Source: Mycoplasma sp. E35C (GTDB taxonomy: Bacteria; Bacillota_I; Bacilli_A; Mycoplasmatales; Mycoplasmoidaceae). Taken from it: DNA of 64,000 nucleotides. Of this stretch, positions 32,583 through 46,008 are shown one piece after another; the first letter of the stretch is position 1, and each line of letters begins with the position of its first letter. The notes beneath the pieces were generated by a model. The model worked only from the letters and a program-made list of their open reading frames with translations, was not told the origin of the DNA and ran no database searches. The position numbers and the translations under genes were made by a program. The stretch covers positions 620,001-684,000 of the forward strand of contig NZ_CP068418.1 of NCBI RefSeq assembly GCF_019873825.1, read 5' to 3'.

Positions 32583-33947
32583 TTATTTATAAATTCCCTG
32601 TTTTCATTCATCTAGCTCTTTTTTAGTAGCTAGAATAAAGTGGTTGTCATTAATTTTATGTCACTCTGGTTGGTTGTTTTGATCATAACCATGGATGGCT
32701 GGATCATACTTATAACCAATCAAACTACCCTTCTTATTTTCAATTGAAGGCACAGCATCTAATAATGATTTTGTATAAGGGTGTAATGATTTTTTCATGA
32801 TTTCTTCGGTTAATCCGATTTCTAACAATCTTCCTTTGTTCATTACAGCAATACGGTCTGAAATATATTCAACCATTCGTAAGTCGTGAGCAATAAATAA
32901 GATTGTTAGATTGAATTTTTCTTTAAGATCATTAAAGATATTAACCACCTGAGCTTGGATTGATACGTCAAGTGCTGAGATCGGTTCATCAGCAATCAAT
33001 AACTTTGGACGTAAAACCACAGCGCGTGAAATTCCAATCCGTTGTTGTTGTCCACCTGAGAATTCTAGTGGGTAGCGTTTTAATACGGATTCATCTAAAC
33101 CAACAGAAGCTAAAATGTTTCTTACTAAAATTCTTTTAGCATCAGTTTCACTTAATTTAGCATAAGCATCACGATCATTTTTTTGTTCGTTAAGATAAAT
33201 GATTGCTTTATACAGTTCAACGTATTTATTTAATTTGTTATAAAAGTCAGTATAAATTGCTTGATAAGATTGTTTAGAATTAATGCTGATTTTTTGTTCT
33301 AATTCAACTTGGAATTTTCCATAAAAATCTTCGTTAATTTTTTCGTTATTTTGATCAAGATAATTTTCATAAACATATTTGATTACTTCTTGATCAACGT
33401 TGTATAAGAAAATTTCTTTAGCATTTTTTAGGTTAGTTAAACCTTCTGAAACAACAGTTTCAACATTAACATGCGGGTTAAGTGAGTTGGCTGGATCTTG
33501 GAAGATCATTTGAACTTTATTCACCATGAAATTTTCAATGGCTAAATAATTTTTAAGCGCTTTACCAACCTTAAAACCACGTTGCATTTTCTTGGGAACT
33601 AATTGGTTTAAGATCTTAATTTGACCAAAGCTATGAGGCACTAAACCAATGATGGCACGCCCGATTGTTGATTTTCCAGATCCTGATTCACCAACTAGAC
33701 CTAAAACTTCACCTTTATAAATGTTCAGGTTCATATCAATAACAGCTTTAAATGCTTTTGAACCAACACCATAAGTGATATCAACATTTCTTAAACTGGC
33801 TAAAATTTCTTTATCCTTCGGAACATTTAGCATTGCTTCAACACCAGGGGTGTTAAAGCGCACATAACGGCGTTTAAAGAATAAAAATTTTCTTTTGGTT
33901 TCAATATATGGTTTCTGATTTTTCTTATCGATTCGTCTCATCTTCAT
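32583..33947 (-). CDS. oppF: Oligopeptide ABC transporter ATP-binding protein OppF-2 (454 aa)
   Basis: ATPase of the second transporter. Walker A GESGSGKSTIGRAI near residue 75, Q-loop MIFQDPANSLNPHV, an insertion of about 90 residues (far shorter than in OppF-1), signature EFSGGQQQRIGISRAVV, Walker B KLLIADEPISALD, H-loop FIAHDLRMV, HPYTKSLLDAVPS. The apparent end at 32661 is a UGA Trp; the protein continues WHKINDNHFILATKKELDEW and stops at TAA 32583. The start codon follows the oppD-2 stop directly (TAGATG). It is the last gene of operon 2; the next promoter is 53 bp downstream. Confidence 0.93.
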
Positions 33948-35138
33948 CTAAGCCTTGAATTTATTTCATAAATTAAGAATATGTTCAGGTGGTGTGTATT
34001 TTTCTGCCCGTTCGTCTAATAGTGCTGATTTAACCCTGTGAGTGTCTGAAAGATAATAAAATTTTGGTTCTTCAACAAAATCAATACCTAAAGCATAATC
34101 ATTACGCACAGCAAAAGCATCGCCAACAATATTATTTAAGTTTGATGGCACTGAACCTCTGATTGTCGCTAGTCGTTGTCCCTTATTGACATCTGGCATA
34201 CTTAAAATTAACCCTCACGTGTATGGGTGTTGTGGGTATTGCAAGATTTCTTTGGCAGTTCCTTCTTCAATAATTTGACCAGCATACATGATTGAAATAT
34301 AGTCACTAATTGAAGCAACAACTCCTAAGTCGTGGGTAATAAAAACAATTGATAAATTTAGTTTTTCTTGTAATTCTTTAATAATATCTAACACCAACGC
34401 TTGAACGGTAGGATCAAGCGCGGTTGTTGGTTCATCCATTACTAAAATTTTTGGTTCTAATGAAACAATCGCAGCAATCACCACCCGTTGGATCATTCCA
34501 CCACTCATCTCATGTGGGTATAATTTCATCACAGCTTCTGGGTCAGAAATTTTGGTTAATTTTAAGAATTCAACAGCTCTTTTATAAGCTTCTTTTTTAT
34601 TCTTAACAACCTTATTAACCAACATTCCTTCCATGATTTGTGCACCAACTTTCATCGTTGGGTTTAAGGTTGACATCGGGTTTTGAAAAACTGCTGATAC
34701 CACTCGACCACGGTAGTGTGATTTTTCTCAATCACGAAAACTGAAGTTTTGAACGTTGTTATTATAAAGTTTAACTTCACCTTTATCTATAACAGCATTA
34801 TCACCCGTTAAACCATAAAGTAATGAAGTAATCACGGATTTTCCAGAACCTGATTCACCAATAATCGCATGCACTTTTCCTTCATAAATTTCAATCGAAG
34901 GACCACGTAAAACAATGTTTTTTTCACCTGGTCGTGATGGGTTTAGGAATGATAATTGAATATCTTTAATTTCAGCCACAACCTTAACTTTTTCATTGTT
35001 AGCTAAAGTTTTATATCTGACATTTTTTTCAAATTCTTGTCAATTAAAGACAAAGTGACGGTTTTTAATAAAACTAAATTTATCACTAAAATAACGTTTA
35101 ATTTTATAACCAATTCCTTGTTTTGTTGATTTGTTCAT
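33948..35138 (-). CDS. oppD: Oligopeptide ABC transporter ATP-binding protein OppD-2 (396 aa)
   Basis: After an N-terminal hydrophilic lead of about 60 residues, Walker A GESGSGKSVITSLLYGL near residue 97, Q-loop VFQNPMSTLNPTMK, signature EMSGGMIQRVVIAAIVS, Walker B KILVMDEPTTALDPT, H-loop FITHDLGVV and the OppD C-terminal domain (HPYTWGLILSMPDVNKG, FAVRNDYA). There is no large insertion. Neighbours oppC-2 and oppF-2 are 9 bp away and directly adjacent. UGA Trp codons at several places, including HPYTW and the last WNKFKA. Together with OppF-2 it powers transporter 2. Confidence 0.93.
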
Positions 35139-35147
35139 AATAAGTTA

Positions 35148-36224
35148 TTATCTTTGTCTTCTTAATGAATCTTGCACTGATGCACCAATCAATTGCACGC
35201 TGGTTGTAATCAAAATTAAGAATGCAGAAGGAACGAATACATATCTTAAATATGCAGGGAAAATCTTTTGTCCATCTGAGATGATGTTACCTAGTGTTGG
35301 AATATCAGTGATTGCTAAACCAATGAATGCTAATGATGTTTCAGACAACACCACACCAGGGATGGTGAATACTAATTGCGTAATTAAGATTGGTAAAATT
35401 ACAGGCACATAGTTTTTTAGTATCTTTCAGGTTGGTGTTCCTAGAATTTTTGAAGCCATCACTCATTCTGAGTGTTTAGCCCGTTTTACTTGAGCTCTGA
35501 TTTGGTTGGCCATTCCAGTTCATGAAGTGAGTGATAATGCAAACACAATTACCCAAAAACTTGGTGAAATAATAATTGTTAATAAGATCAAAATAATGAT
35601 GGTTGGCACGATTGAAATTACTTTGATAATAAAAGTCATAATCTTATCAAACATTTCAAACTGACCCATCATAATTCCGATTGTTAATCCAATCATAACT
35701 TCGATTACAGTAACAGCAAATGCTAATGCAATCGAATATCTTAACCCCCATCACAATCGCGCTCAATAATCTCGCCCTAAATCATCAGTTCCAAAGAAGT
35801 GATAAACACCATTACTATCAGTTGAATTGAATGTTAAATTACGATCTTCAATATTAGTCTCATTGGGATTTAAAGTGCCAAACGGAATAAAGATCGCTAA
35901 GATAATTAACAACAATAAACTCACCATTCCAAACACACCAGCAAAAGATCGTGAATAACGGTTCACGAATTCTTTGAACGGTTTAGAAACTGAATGCATA
36001 TGCATATCAGTTTGGTAATTCATAATCTTACCAACGATTTTTCATGATTGGTAATTGAATGGTTGAGTGATCGGGTTTGGTATTGTTTTTTTATTAATAT
36101 AAGGATCATCAACGGCTTGGTTATTAGTTCTTATTGAATTAGCAAGACGACTAAAAAATCCTTTGATTTTTAATCCAACAATACTTGTCTTATCACGCTG
36201 TTGATCTTCTTTAAATTTACTCAT
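35148..36224 (-). CDS. oppC: Oligopeptide ABC transporter permease OppC-2 (358 aa)
   Basis: N-terminal hydrophilic region of about 95 residues, first helix VFGMVSLLLLIILAIFIPF, extracellular NGVYHFFGTDDLGRDYWARLWWG (the conserved FGTDxxGRD motif of OppC/DppC), permease core, EAA loop HSEWVMASKILGTPTWKILKNYV, then GVVLSETSLAFIGLAITDIPTLG and a short Arg-rich end. FGTDDLGRD is more canonical than the equivalent part of OppC-1 (FGSNPISS/GTTNSGVD), so the two transporters are old paralogs rather than a recent duplication. Confidence 0.93.
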
Positions 36225-36268
36225 TATTAATTTACTTTGTAATATCTTTTATCCCTGTATTTTATTTA

Positions 36269-37321
36269 TTAACTAGTTCTTCTTCTAATCCGTGGATCAA
36301 TTAGTTCATATAAAATGTCCCTAAATGCATACGATAGCACGGTTAATAAAGCAAACATGACAATTAAGAATAAGATTACGTTGTAATCTTTAGTTTGGAT
36401 TGCTTGCAATAATGTATCACCAGAACCTGGAATTAAGAAGATTTGTTCAATGAAAATACTACCAATAAATGAACCAAAGATTACGGCTGGAAAGAATGTC
36501 GCAATCGGGAACAATGAAGGTTTAAGTGCATGCTTTCATACAAACCGATTTTTTGACACCCCTTTTAGATAAGCAAACTTGGCATGAACTGAATTTAGTT
36601 CGCGGTTTAGTTCGGTGCGAATGTATTTAATATAAACAATAATACTGCTTAATGACAAAGCTAGTCCTGGTAATATGTATGTGGCAAAATTATTCTGATC
36701 AAAAACATAAGGAATTTTGGCTGCACGTCCTAAGAATACCAAGATTAGTGCGAAGATAATTGAAGGAATTGATGAGAAAATACTAACTAAAACAGTAGAA
36801 ATATTATCAACTCATCCACCAGGATTTTTCCCAACTCAGATTCCTAATGGGATACCGATTAAAACCGTTAAAGCAACTGAGAAAATCCCAACCAAGAATG
36901 ATTTATAAAATCGATCCCAGATAAAACTATCAATGCTTTGTTCAGGGAATAATGCTAATGAAATTCCAAAGTCACCCGAAAACAAACCTTTTAGATATCT
37001 TATGTATCGTTCAAACAACGGTAGATCTAAACCATAACGTTGTTCTACAGCCCGTCTTGATGCTTCGTCTAACCCTTGGGTTAGCGGGTTTTCACCAGGC
37101 ACTGAATTGATTAAGAAAAAAGTAATCGAAATTACAATTAAACCAATTACAAAAAACTCCAAAATGATCTTAAAAAACTTCCATGAAGTTTTTAGAATTG
37201 GTGAATCGATTGCTAATAATCTTTGTAATAACGTTAATTCTTCATTCCGTTTTTTTCTAAAGATAACAGCATTATCATCAACATAATAAGTTTTGTTATC
37301 TTCTAATATGATCTTTTCCAA
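36269..37321 (-). CDS. oppB: Oligopeptide ABC transporter permease OppB-2 (350 aa)
   Basis: A cytoplasmic lead of about 40 residues, first helix IILEFFVIGLIVISITFFL, then NSVPGENPLTQGLDEASRRA and YGLDLPLFERYIRYLKGLFSGDFG (the OppB/DppB extracellular signature), a five-helix core, EAA loop KFAYLKGVSKNRFVWKHALKPS, and YELIDPRIRRRTS. It lies 2 bp after the SBP-2 stop, so translation is coupled. Length is normal for the family, without the C-terminal extension of OppB-1. Confidence 0.93.
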
Positions 37322-37323
37322 AA

Positions 37324-40300
37324 TTACACCTCTCTAGTTCTTGGTAAACCTTCTCTTGGGGGTCTTGTGTAGTCATAAGCATATTGCAACGCAAAACGGT
37401 ATAAACTATCAACCCCTCCAACTTTTGTTACTTCTCAGTTGGTATCAACTTCCATTAATGGCACGATGATCCCTGCATCACGAATGATTTTTTCTAACGA
37501 TGCTATGAATTGATATACCAAAGTTGTTTCTCAATTTTCTTTTAGTTCTTGATCATTAAAATTACCACTAAAGAATGATGATAATCGTGATGAATAATCC
37601 AATGAACTTTCTTCGTATTTTGGTAATGCTAATTCAATAAACTTCTTTCAGAAGTTTGGTGGGGTTCTTGTATCAACATCATCACCCCGTTTAAAGATAT
37701 TATCTTGATTAATGTCTAAGCGTTCTTGGGTGTCGTTGGTTAGGTTTGCAATCTGATCAACGCTTAATAAACTTGGTAATAATAAATTGAACGCTGTATG
37801 TAATCTTGAAGTTTTGATGTTTTCAATGCGCTGGCTATCACTATTGTTTTTTCATTGGTTGATGATGAAATAATCAACTAATGCATTTAAATATTTAATT
37901 GAATATCTAACGTTTTTATATTCTGGTTTGATTCCTTCAAGTTTTTGTTGAATACTACTTAAATGATTGCTGGTAAATCTATTTAAATCCTGTGCAGTTT
38001 TTTGATTAACAGCTTTTTGATAATCATCAGCATAACTAGGATCACTATTAATAATTGATTCAACCAATTTAATATCTGGATCTAATAAACTTTCACGAGA
38101 AGTTGAAGCATTTTGTTTTTTAAGAGCTTCAATAATTAAGTTAGCTAAATATTCAGTGTATGTATATGATCCAACTGGATTTTCTTTAAAACCAATATTC
38201 TTTTGAATAAAGGTATCAACACCATCTTGCTTAAAGAAAGTTAAAACACTATCTTGGGGTTGGCCACCACTAAAACGGTCATAGTTTTGATAAATAATGT
38301 CATACTGACCTTTTTCAATAAAGCTAGCAAAAATATTTTCAGGCAATGATTTTATTTCAATATTAATATATCCATTAAATGCTTTATTTAGTGCTTCTTT
38401 TAAATATGTTCCTGCTTTTTGTTGCTCATCAGTGCTGTTATTTAAGAAGTTTAAAGTAACACCTGATAAATTTTTATGATTATTCTTAAAGCGTTCTAAA
38501 TAAAATTGTGCAGTATCAACATCATAAGTTAAATCATGACGTTGGGTTTTTTCAAAATTAAATCCTTTTGATAAATGCACAACGAATTCATAGTTTTGTA
38601 GCGGGAAGGTTTTATTATTCTTAGCTTTTGATTCTTGGCTTTCAAAATATAATTCTAAGTTCTTGCCATCGTATGCTTTATGTTGTCCGTATGCTGTTCA
38701 AGTATTAACAGGAAAACTAAAATCTCAACCAACAAACTTTAATGCTTCATCACGATTTAGGGCGTAATAAATTGCATTTCTTAAATCTTGATCTTGCAGA
38801 TAGCTATTAGCATTAGTTTCAAGATCTAAATTAAAACCAAAAGCAATTGTTCCATAACCTTGGTTTTTGTTTAAGTATTTTTTAATCTCAGGATCAGCTC
38901 AGTATTGGTTAATACGGTTGGCTGGAATGTAGGTTTGAGAAATATAACCGTCTTCAAAAAATAATGCATTAGTATTACGGTTTTGTGAAAATAAGATTTT
39001 AATTTTATTAGAAATCGTATTTTCAGCATCAAAATAATCACGGTTTTTTTCTAAACTAATATAACCGTTTGGTCCTAATAAAATACCATTATTTTTTGGA
39101 ATAATAAACGGTCCATTCGTTAAGAACTTGCTAGGTTCTGAACCATACTTATCAATCCCACCACCTTCTGTTTCAACATACCTACGATTAATTGGATATA
39201 AGCTTTGTAAGATCGTTGCAACTAAATAACTTAATGAAGGTGTTAAGTTCTCATCAAAGATTAGTGTAAATGAATTTTCATCCTTAGATAATGTTTGAAT
39301 ATCACCCTTTAAATCATCATTAAGTCGATTAAATTTTTGATAAGGATTAACATAAGGATTTTTAACCAATTTTACGGTAATTTCTTCTTTTTGTTCGTTC
39401 ATGATCTTAAAATCTTGAACTTCTTTTTCTAGATCAAATTGCGGATTTCTTTCTAGATTATCTGCAATTAGTTTGTTACTAAAATCTAAGAACAATTGAC
39501 CAGTATAAAAACCTAGTTCTGATGCTGCTTTTTTAATTGCTTCAACTTCTTTGATGTCTTCGTTATTATTTTGTGATTGATAAACTTGTTGATCTGGATC
39601 TTGAATATACATCTGCAATTGTTCGTTGTAGATGTATCTTCTTCTACCAAACGGGTTTTTGTATGTTGTATTAAATTTTGCCAAATACTCACGTTGGGCG
39701 TCAATAAATTTATCAGCAGCTCTTATGCCATATCTTCTGATTGAGTCTAATTTTTGTGATCCTGTGTTTAGATCTAGAATGTATTCTAAATAATCACGAA
39801 TATCTTGTGCTGTGCTGAAATCACCATTTGACCAACGGTTTTTCTTAACATTAGTATAACCCGTGATTGCCATATAGTTATTAACATTTCTTGGGTTTCT
39901 GAATGCATAGATTGTTGAACGTTTGGTTAAATCTGAACTACTCCCAGAATCATCAGCTAACCCACCGACAATGTTGAAATTATCAATCGAATAAAATGAT
40001 GAACCAATACTACCAGTTCCTTGGTTGGTTTCTAATGTCGGAAGGTTGCTAGCAATATATTTATCAAAATTTGAGGTTTCTTCATTACCTTTTATTACAT
40101 TTAATAAAGCAAAATTATAGCTCTTTTTAGCACTTAATACCCGTTTTAAAGCATCATTTGGTCCTGCTTTAAGAAATGAATCTACCAACGATGGCACGAT
40201 CTTATCTAATGAACTATATTTAATATAGTTCAAAGTATTAATCGGTTCAGTAACTAGTCCTAGATCATAATCAACCGGAATCGCTTTTTTATTATGAAGA

Positions 40301-40410
40301 TCATCATGATGGCTTGATGCTTGGTGTGCACTACATGAACTCAGGATTGTTGATAACGGAAGACTACTTAATAATATTAGTTTAGTAATTTGTTTATATT
40401 TGCGACTCAT
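37324..40410 (-). CDS. oppA: Peptide-binding lipoprotein SBP-2 (OppA type, 1028 aa)
   Basis: The lipoprotein signal is MSRKYKQITKLILLSSLPLS then TILSSC with Cys near residue 26, followed by a His/Asp-rich stretch (HQASSHHDDLHNKK). The mature part has SBP_bac_5 features: DYDLGLVTEPINTLNYIKY (the substrate-binding start 'd.gl..ep.tLnp'), FLTNGPFIIPKN, YALNRDEALKFVG and INQ-type helices. At 1028 residues it is about twice the length of usual OppA, as in mycoplasma OppA proteins. It lies between the PDxFFG metalloprotease gene (27-bp gap) and oppB-2, so it is surely the binding protein of transporter 2. A ribosome-binding site AAGGATAA precedes the ATG. Confidence 0.88.
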
Positions 40411-40437
40411 TCTTTATTAATTATCCTTAAAAATCAC

Positions 40438-43400
40438 TTAGTTATTAACGTTGAATTGATAATCGATAGTAATAATCGTTTTCTTAGTTTTTTCACCATC
40501 TGGTGTGGTTTCATTTTTATTTTCAATCTTCACAGGAGATTGCTCTGCTGCTTTAGCATTTTCAGAAATTGATTTCAGATCACCTAAATCTAATGATGCT
40601 AAGAATTGGTGGTTTTCATCAACAAAATCAATTGTGTAAGTATGTTGAGGTTTTAGTAGTGCATCACGATATTTACCCATGATTGCATAGTCAGTTAATC
40701 ATGAAGTATAACCATAATCTTCAATTGATTTTTTGCTGCTTGCATCACCTTGTTTTTGTAATCAGAATAAGTTGTTAGTTCTTGCAATATTAACTTTTAA
40801 ATATTTAGTTTCACCATTATGAATATCAGTAAAGCGTAAGTATTTAACGTTTTTAGCTAATTCAGTATCAATATAACCATACATTGCTAATGCATCAAGG
40901 TTTTTATTTCTAAACAATCCTGAAACATTGCGGCGTGATACGCCGTAGTTGTATAGTTGTGAAATAAAGAACGCTTCTGGACGACTGTTGATCTTATTGC
41001 CCTTAAAGTCTTTGGTGCGAATATTTTCATCAATAATCGGATTACGTTGATCATCATATAATTCAATGCCAATCTTTTGTTTTTCCCAACGATCTTTGAA
41101 ATATCCATTGTTATTAGATATAAACTTACCAAAATAACTTGATGTGCGTAATTCATTAGTCATCAAGAAGTTTTTTCGGGTAATTTCATCAAAGTATTTA
41201 CCAAGTGCTTTGTTGTTATATACTGCTCTTTTAGTTAATAACGCACCACGAGCATCAACGATGTCATTAACTTCTTTTTGGATTTTTTCAACTTCTTCTG
41301 AGAACTTATCGTTTTTATTTCTTTTTATTGCTTCATCTAATCTTTTTCTTACTTGATTTTCTTTTTCTTCAAGATCTTTAATATCTTGATCATACTTTTG
41401 CATTAAAACAACGATTTCTTCGTTCATTTTTGTAAAATGACTACCCAAAAGAATTCTGTTTATTGCATTAGCCATCTTAGCTTGATCAATTTTAAGGTTG
41501 TTAAGATTACTAATAATTGTTCCATCAACAATATAATCTAATCCTGTGATTGCTTCTGAAATACCATTTAGATATTCTGGACTATTTGAGAATTGTTGAG
41601 TATTAGGAGCATAAGTTATTTGGACATAGTCACGAGTTAGTGTTTCAGCAATGTTATAAACATAGTCCGTGAATTTATCGTTTAATAATGGTTCAACACG
41701 AGTATCGTTGTAATTAATTACATCATCAGAAGCAATTCCTGGTGAGAATTTACCAAACTCAACTGAACCATAAGTTATTAGTGTTCTACCGTTGGCAGTA
41801 TAGTATGCGATGTTTCCAGTTAAAAGCAATAAATCATGTAAGCTGATTTTGTCTTTATAATCTTCTAATTTAAATGTAGTTACAAAACGATTAATTAAAT
41901 GTTGTAAGCTGTTAATGTCAAAATAAGCATTATCTTTGTTATCAATTTTAGATAAATCTTCACGATAGAAATTGCTAAAATTTTCATCAACCATGGTAAT
42001 ACCATAGTCTTTTGAAAAGATGGCACGGTTTTTAACCAAGTCAGTTGCAGGTGAAAAATCTTTAACCGAAATAAACAGGTTAGAGTGTCTGAATAAGCTC
42101 ATTGTATAGTTAGCAATTGCTTGATCTTTTTTAGATTTATCACTACCTGCTGATGTAATTGCTTCTCTTAATTTTTCAGTTCTTTTTAGTTTATCTAAAT
42201 TTTGTGAAAGTAAGTTTTCAACACCTTCAAAATCAAATTTAGATTTAACGTATTCAACATCTCAGTTGTATGTTGAAGTTTTTTGATCATAAGTTGCTTT
42301 TGAATAATCAATTGAACCAAACTCTAATAATTCCGCAATATTTTTAGCTTTATATGTTTGACGATTTTTTCCAGTTTGGCTATTATTTACCCGTCCTCTT
42401 TTATCTTTTTTAACAACGCTAAGCAATACTGCATCAGATGCTTTTAAAGATGTTGAAAACGGATTGATGAAGACTCTTACTGAATTATCCAGTTCTTCGG
42501 TAGTTTTATGTTTGTTATTAATTAAATCATCAATTTCAGCAATCGTTACAATTTTAGCTGTATCTTTTTCATTTATTCTTTCTTCTAAACCATAAGCAAA
42601 AATCGGTTTTAATAAATTGTTTTCTTCTGTAGCTGTTGCACTAAAGAATCCAATAGTAAAGTTTTGAGTAAATGGACCACGATAAAAACCTAAATTGTTA
42701 TGAGCTGCAAAACTTCTAATTGCATCTCATCTACCATCTTTAACGTTCATTATTGAACCTAAAAAGACATTGTCATTTACATAAGGAAAGACATAACGAG
42801 TGGTGTTTTCAAACTTGTGATCGTTATCAGATTTTAAGAACGCTAAAATTTTATTAACATCAGATTTGTTTAGAATATCAGTTGATGCATCACGGTTTCC
42901 TTCAAACTTAAATTTAATAAATTCGTAATAAAACTGATACAAACTTGACATCTCACCAGTCAGATTTGGTTTTAGTGATAAATAACTAAAACCAGTTCTT
43001 TTGGTTGAGTTCCATGCGTTTTCATTTGGATCTAATTCATTAGGATTATTTCGGCTTTTAATTTTTTTAACAAGATCATTAAAATCAATAGCACGAGCAA
43101 TATTATTTAGTGATACTGAAACTTCACCAGGTAAAACACTTGATGTTTTATTTCAACCATTATCAGCTAAATTTTCACGAATTGTCGCTTTAATTGAATC
43201 AGCAATTACATTCGCTTTTTGAGTTACGTATGCTAATTCTTCATCAGATAAGCTAACATTTAATGGCACCTGAATAACAGGTGAACCATCTTTGTTAAAC
43301 ATATTGATTTTGGTAATTTTTTTCTTATCATTAGGATCTGTTTCATAGATCTTGAATGATAAGTTACCAGCAGCATCAACGAATACTGATTTATCCAATA

Positions 43401-45840
43401 ACGGATTACCAGCACCATCGCTTAGTTGGCTAATAATTGATTTAGGTGTAACTTCAACCCATTTATATTCTGGGTTTTTCATCTGACTTTGAACTTTGGC
43501 AAAGACTTTAGCAATTCCTGAAATACTTGGGTTTAATGTTCCTGAGTCTGCGTCAAATGAGTTGGCAAAAAATATGTCACCTAATGCAACTTTTCTTTGT
43601 TTAGCTGCTTCAACAATCCCAGCAAAATCTTGTAAGAATCGGCGTTTTTTGTTCTTTAATACATTAGCTAATGCATCGCTTGAACGATTAGTTCCTCAGA
43701 TGTCTTCAATCTTTTCAGTTTCATATTTAATAACTTTGTTATTCTCGTCTAAAATTCCGAATCTGAAACGAATGAATTTACCTGTTGGCGTTGGTTGGTT
43801 GTTCGCATTTACACGCACAATTTCTAAGTTTGTGCGTGCTTCTAGATAATTAATTAATGCTTGGTAAGAATAGAACGAAGCATCGCTCGCTCCTCCTCTT
43901 GTTGATAATCCACCCACAACAACAGGGTTGTTATTATCAATTCAAGCTTGACCTTGGTCTAGGGTGTAGTGGTGTCCGTATTCATGGGTTGCTACATACT
44001 TTAAAAAGTCAGTTGGCAAACCATCAAACCCTGGCACTAATGCTGCTAAAATTATAGGTAAACCAATACGATCATTAGGTGAAAATCCTTTGTATGCACC
44101 ATCTTTTAGTTCGTATTTAAATACCCCTTTTTCATTAACACTTCTTTCAATATGTGGTCCGTTAAGACTTCTTAATAAGTGTGGATATTTCTTGGTTACT
44201 TTTTTAATTAAACCACTATAAACTTCACTATAAATTTGATAGTTTCTACTATCAAGTCCTTTTAAAACATTACCATCAAGGTCTTTTAAAGAATTATCTT
44301 CTTGGGTATAGAATAATGTGATCGGATTAATCGCACCAGCATAACCAATCGCTTGTGTGAATTCATCAAATCCTTCTGGTGAATAATCGTTTGCTTTGTT
44401 GGCCACAAATGACAACGACGTAGTTTTTGAAGAATCAGATGGATCAGTTAATTTAACTTCTAAGGTGTATTGTTGTTCATCATTATTTGCAGTAACGATG
44501 AAATCGTTAATCTTGTATTTTTTAACTAGCTGTTTTTGTTCTTCGTATTTTTTAAGCTTTAATTCTTTATTGTTATTGATTGCTTCAACAAATAGTTTAT
44601 AAAAGTGATTTTGTTTGTTGTCATCTTCGTATCAATAAAACTCACGATTCTTATAATCATCAATGTCATAAAAATCTAAAAAGCTTCTGATGGTATTTTT
44701 AGTTGCTTCTAATAAGGTTTTGTATGAAACGAATTTTCTAGTTGTTAATTTGGTTAGATCATAAGTAGCAATTAATGTGTTTTTACTATCAGTAGCAGAT
44801 TTATCTGGTTCTTTGAAATAAACATCCAACTCAGCTCCTCTGTAAGTATTTTTTTCATTAATCTTAACCTTAGTTACTTCATAAGTTTTTAGATTCTTAT
44901 AATCAACATTGTCAAAATCATTAGGATACTTAGCTTTAATCGCTTCAAATTGAGCGTCAGTAATATCATCAGCTAAGAACAAACGATCATAAAAATTTTT
45001 ATCACCTAAATCGACTTTAAACCTCTTATTAATTAATGCTTCTGGTCGAACAATTTCTTCATATGTTTCAACTGCTTCTTTATTTTTTAATGAAGTGGCT
45101 GTTTCTAATTGATTTAAGTATTCATCAATAATTGGCTTGGTTACTTCACCATTAAAAGTGCTATAAGTTAGTGAGTCAGTCGCATTTCCTCGACCGCCTA
45201 AACTTGAAAAGATTGGCAATGATCCAAAGAACGCATCAGGGAAGAATTTAATTTCACTTACTTCTTTATGTAATGTTGAGTGTGAACCTAATGTAATCGC
45301 ATTCCCGTTTTGTTCTACCCCTGGAACTAATCTAAATGAATCTAAGGTTAATAAATCAGGACCTCATGCTACATTTGTAATAAACCAGTTACTGAATTCT
45401 AAAAATTGTTTTGGTCTTACTGCTAAAACATATTCATCAAAGAAACTAAATGATCCATACTTGATTTCTAAAACAAATGCTTCAGCATATTTTTCAAAAT
45501 ACTTATTAAAGAAAGTATCAAAATCATACTTAGTATCAGGATCATCTAAGAAATAAAACTCAGTAGCATCATCTGAAATCTTAGCTGTTTCAGTTGCTTT
45601 GGTTCCATTTAAGATTGCTAATTTTGGTGTTAAATTATTATTAGCATCATAAATCTTAGAATAATCATTATCAAATAAGTCCTTATTGGCTTTTGAGAGC
45701 GGACCTAGTTTTTCGTCAGAGTTTTCAGCATACCCAACGATAGCTCCAATCAAAGCACCTGATCCGATAGCTAAAACACCAAGCGCTAATAACGTCTTGA
45801 ATGTTAACGACCTTGATTTAAGTGATCATTTTCTTGACAT
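40438..45840 (-). CDS. Giant membrane-anchored PDxFFG protein with HEYGHH zinc-protease motif (1800 aa)
   Basis: A single 1801-codon frame. An uncleaved N-terminal anchor (TFKTLLALGVLAIGSGALIGAIVGY) places the rest outside the cell. Near residue 205 is FFPDAFFGSLP, the PDxFFG motif used to name a mycoplasma family. Near residue 625 comes YVATHEYGHHYTL, an HExxH zinc-metalloprotease active site (gluzincin/metzincin type), with nearby GGLSTRGGASDASFYSYQ. The C-terminal half has a coiled coil (EEKENQVRKRLDEAIKRNK) and no recognised domains. It is the first gene of the second opp operon. Inference: it cuts host or medium proteins at the cell surface and feeds peptides to SBP-2/OppBCDF-2. The third zinc ligand is not identified. 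Confidence 0.8.
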
Positions 45841-45883
45841 GGATGTATTTGTTTCCTTTTATTTTGCAGTTTTGTAATTGATG

Positions 45884-45993
45884 ATAAAAAAATAGTGATT
45901 GCTTTTTAAGCAATCACTACTATCTTATTTTTATTAACGAATTCATGGTTGCTTACTTTAATTTATGTATTGTTTTTTAATAACTAAGCAACC
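45884..45993 (-). promoter_or_regulatory. Twin-hairpin leader upstream of the PDxFFG-opp2 operon (candidate attenuator)
   Basis: Minus-strand arms: A GGTTGCTTA (45993-45985), B TAAGCAACC (45955-45947), C GTAGTGATTGCTT (45920-45908), D AAGCAATCACTA (45904-45893). A:B is 9 bp. C:D is 12 bp with a 3-nt loop and is followed by seven U (45892-45886), a textbook intrinsic terminator placed 45 bp before the gene it would silence. B:C (TAAGCAA with TTGCTTA, 7 bp) is the alternative pairing. The 13-nt C arm is identical to that of the oppA-1 leader. Confidence 0.65.
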
Positions 45994-46008
45994 TTATAAC
46001 TTTATCTA

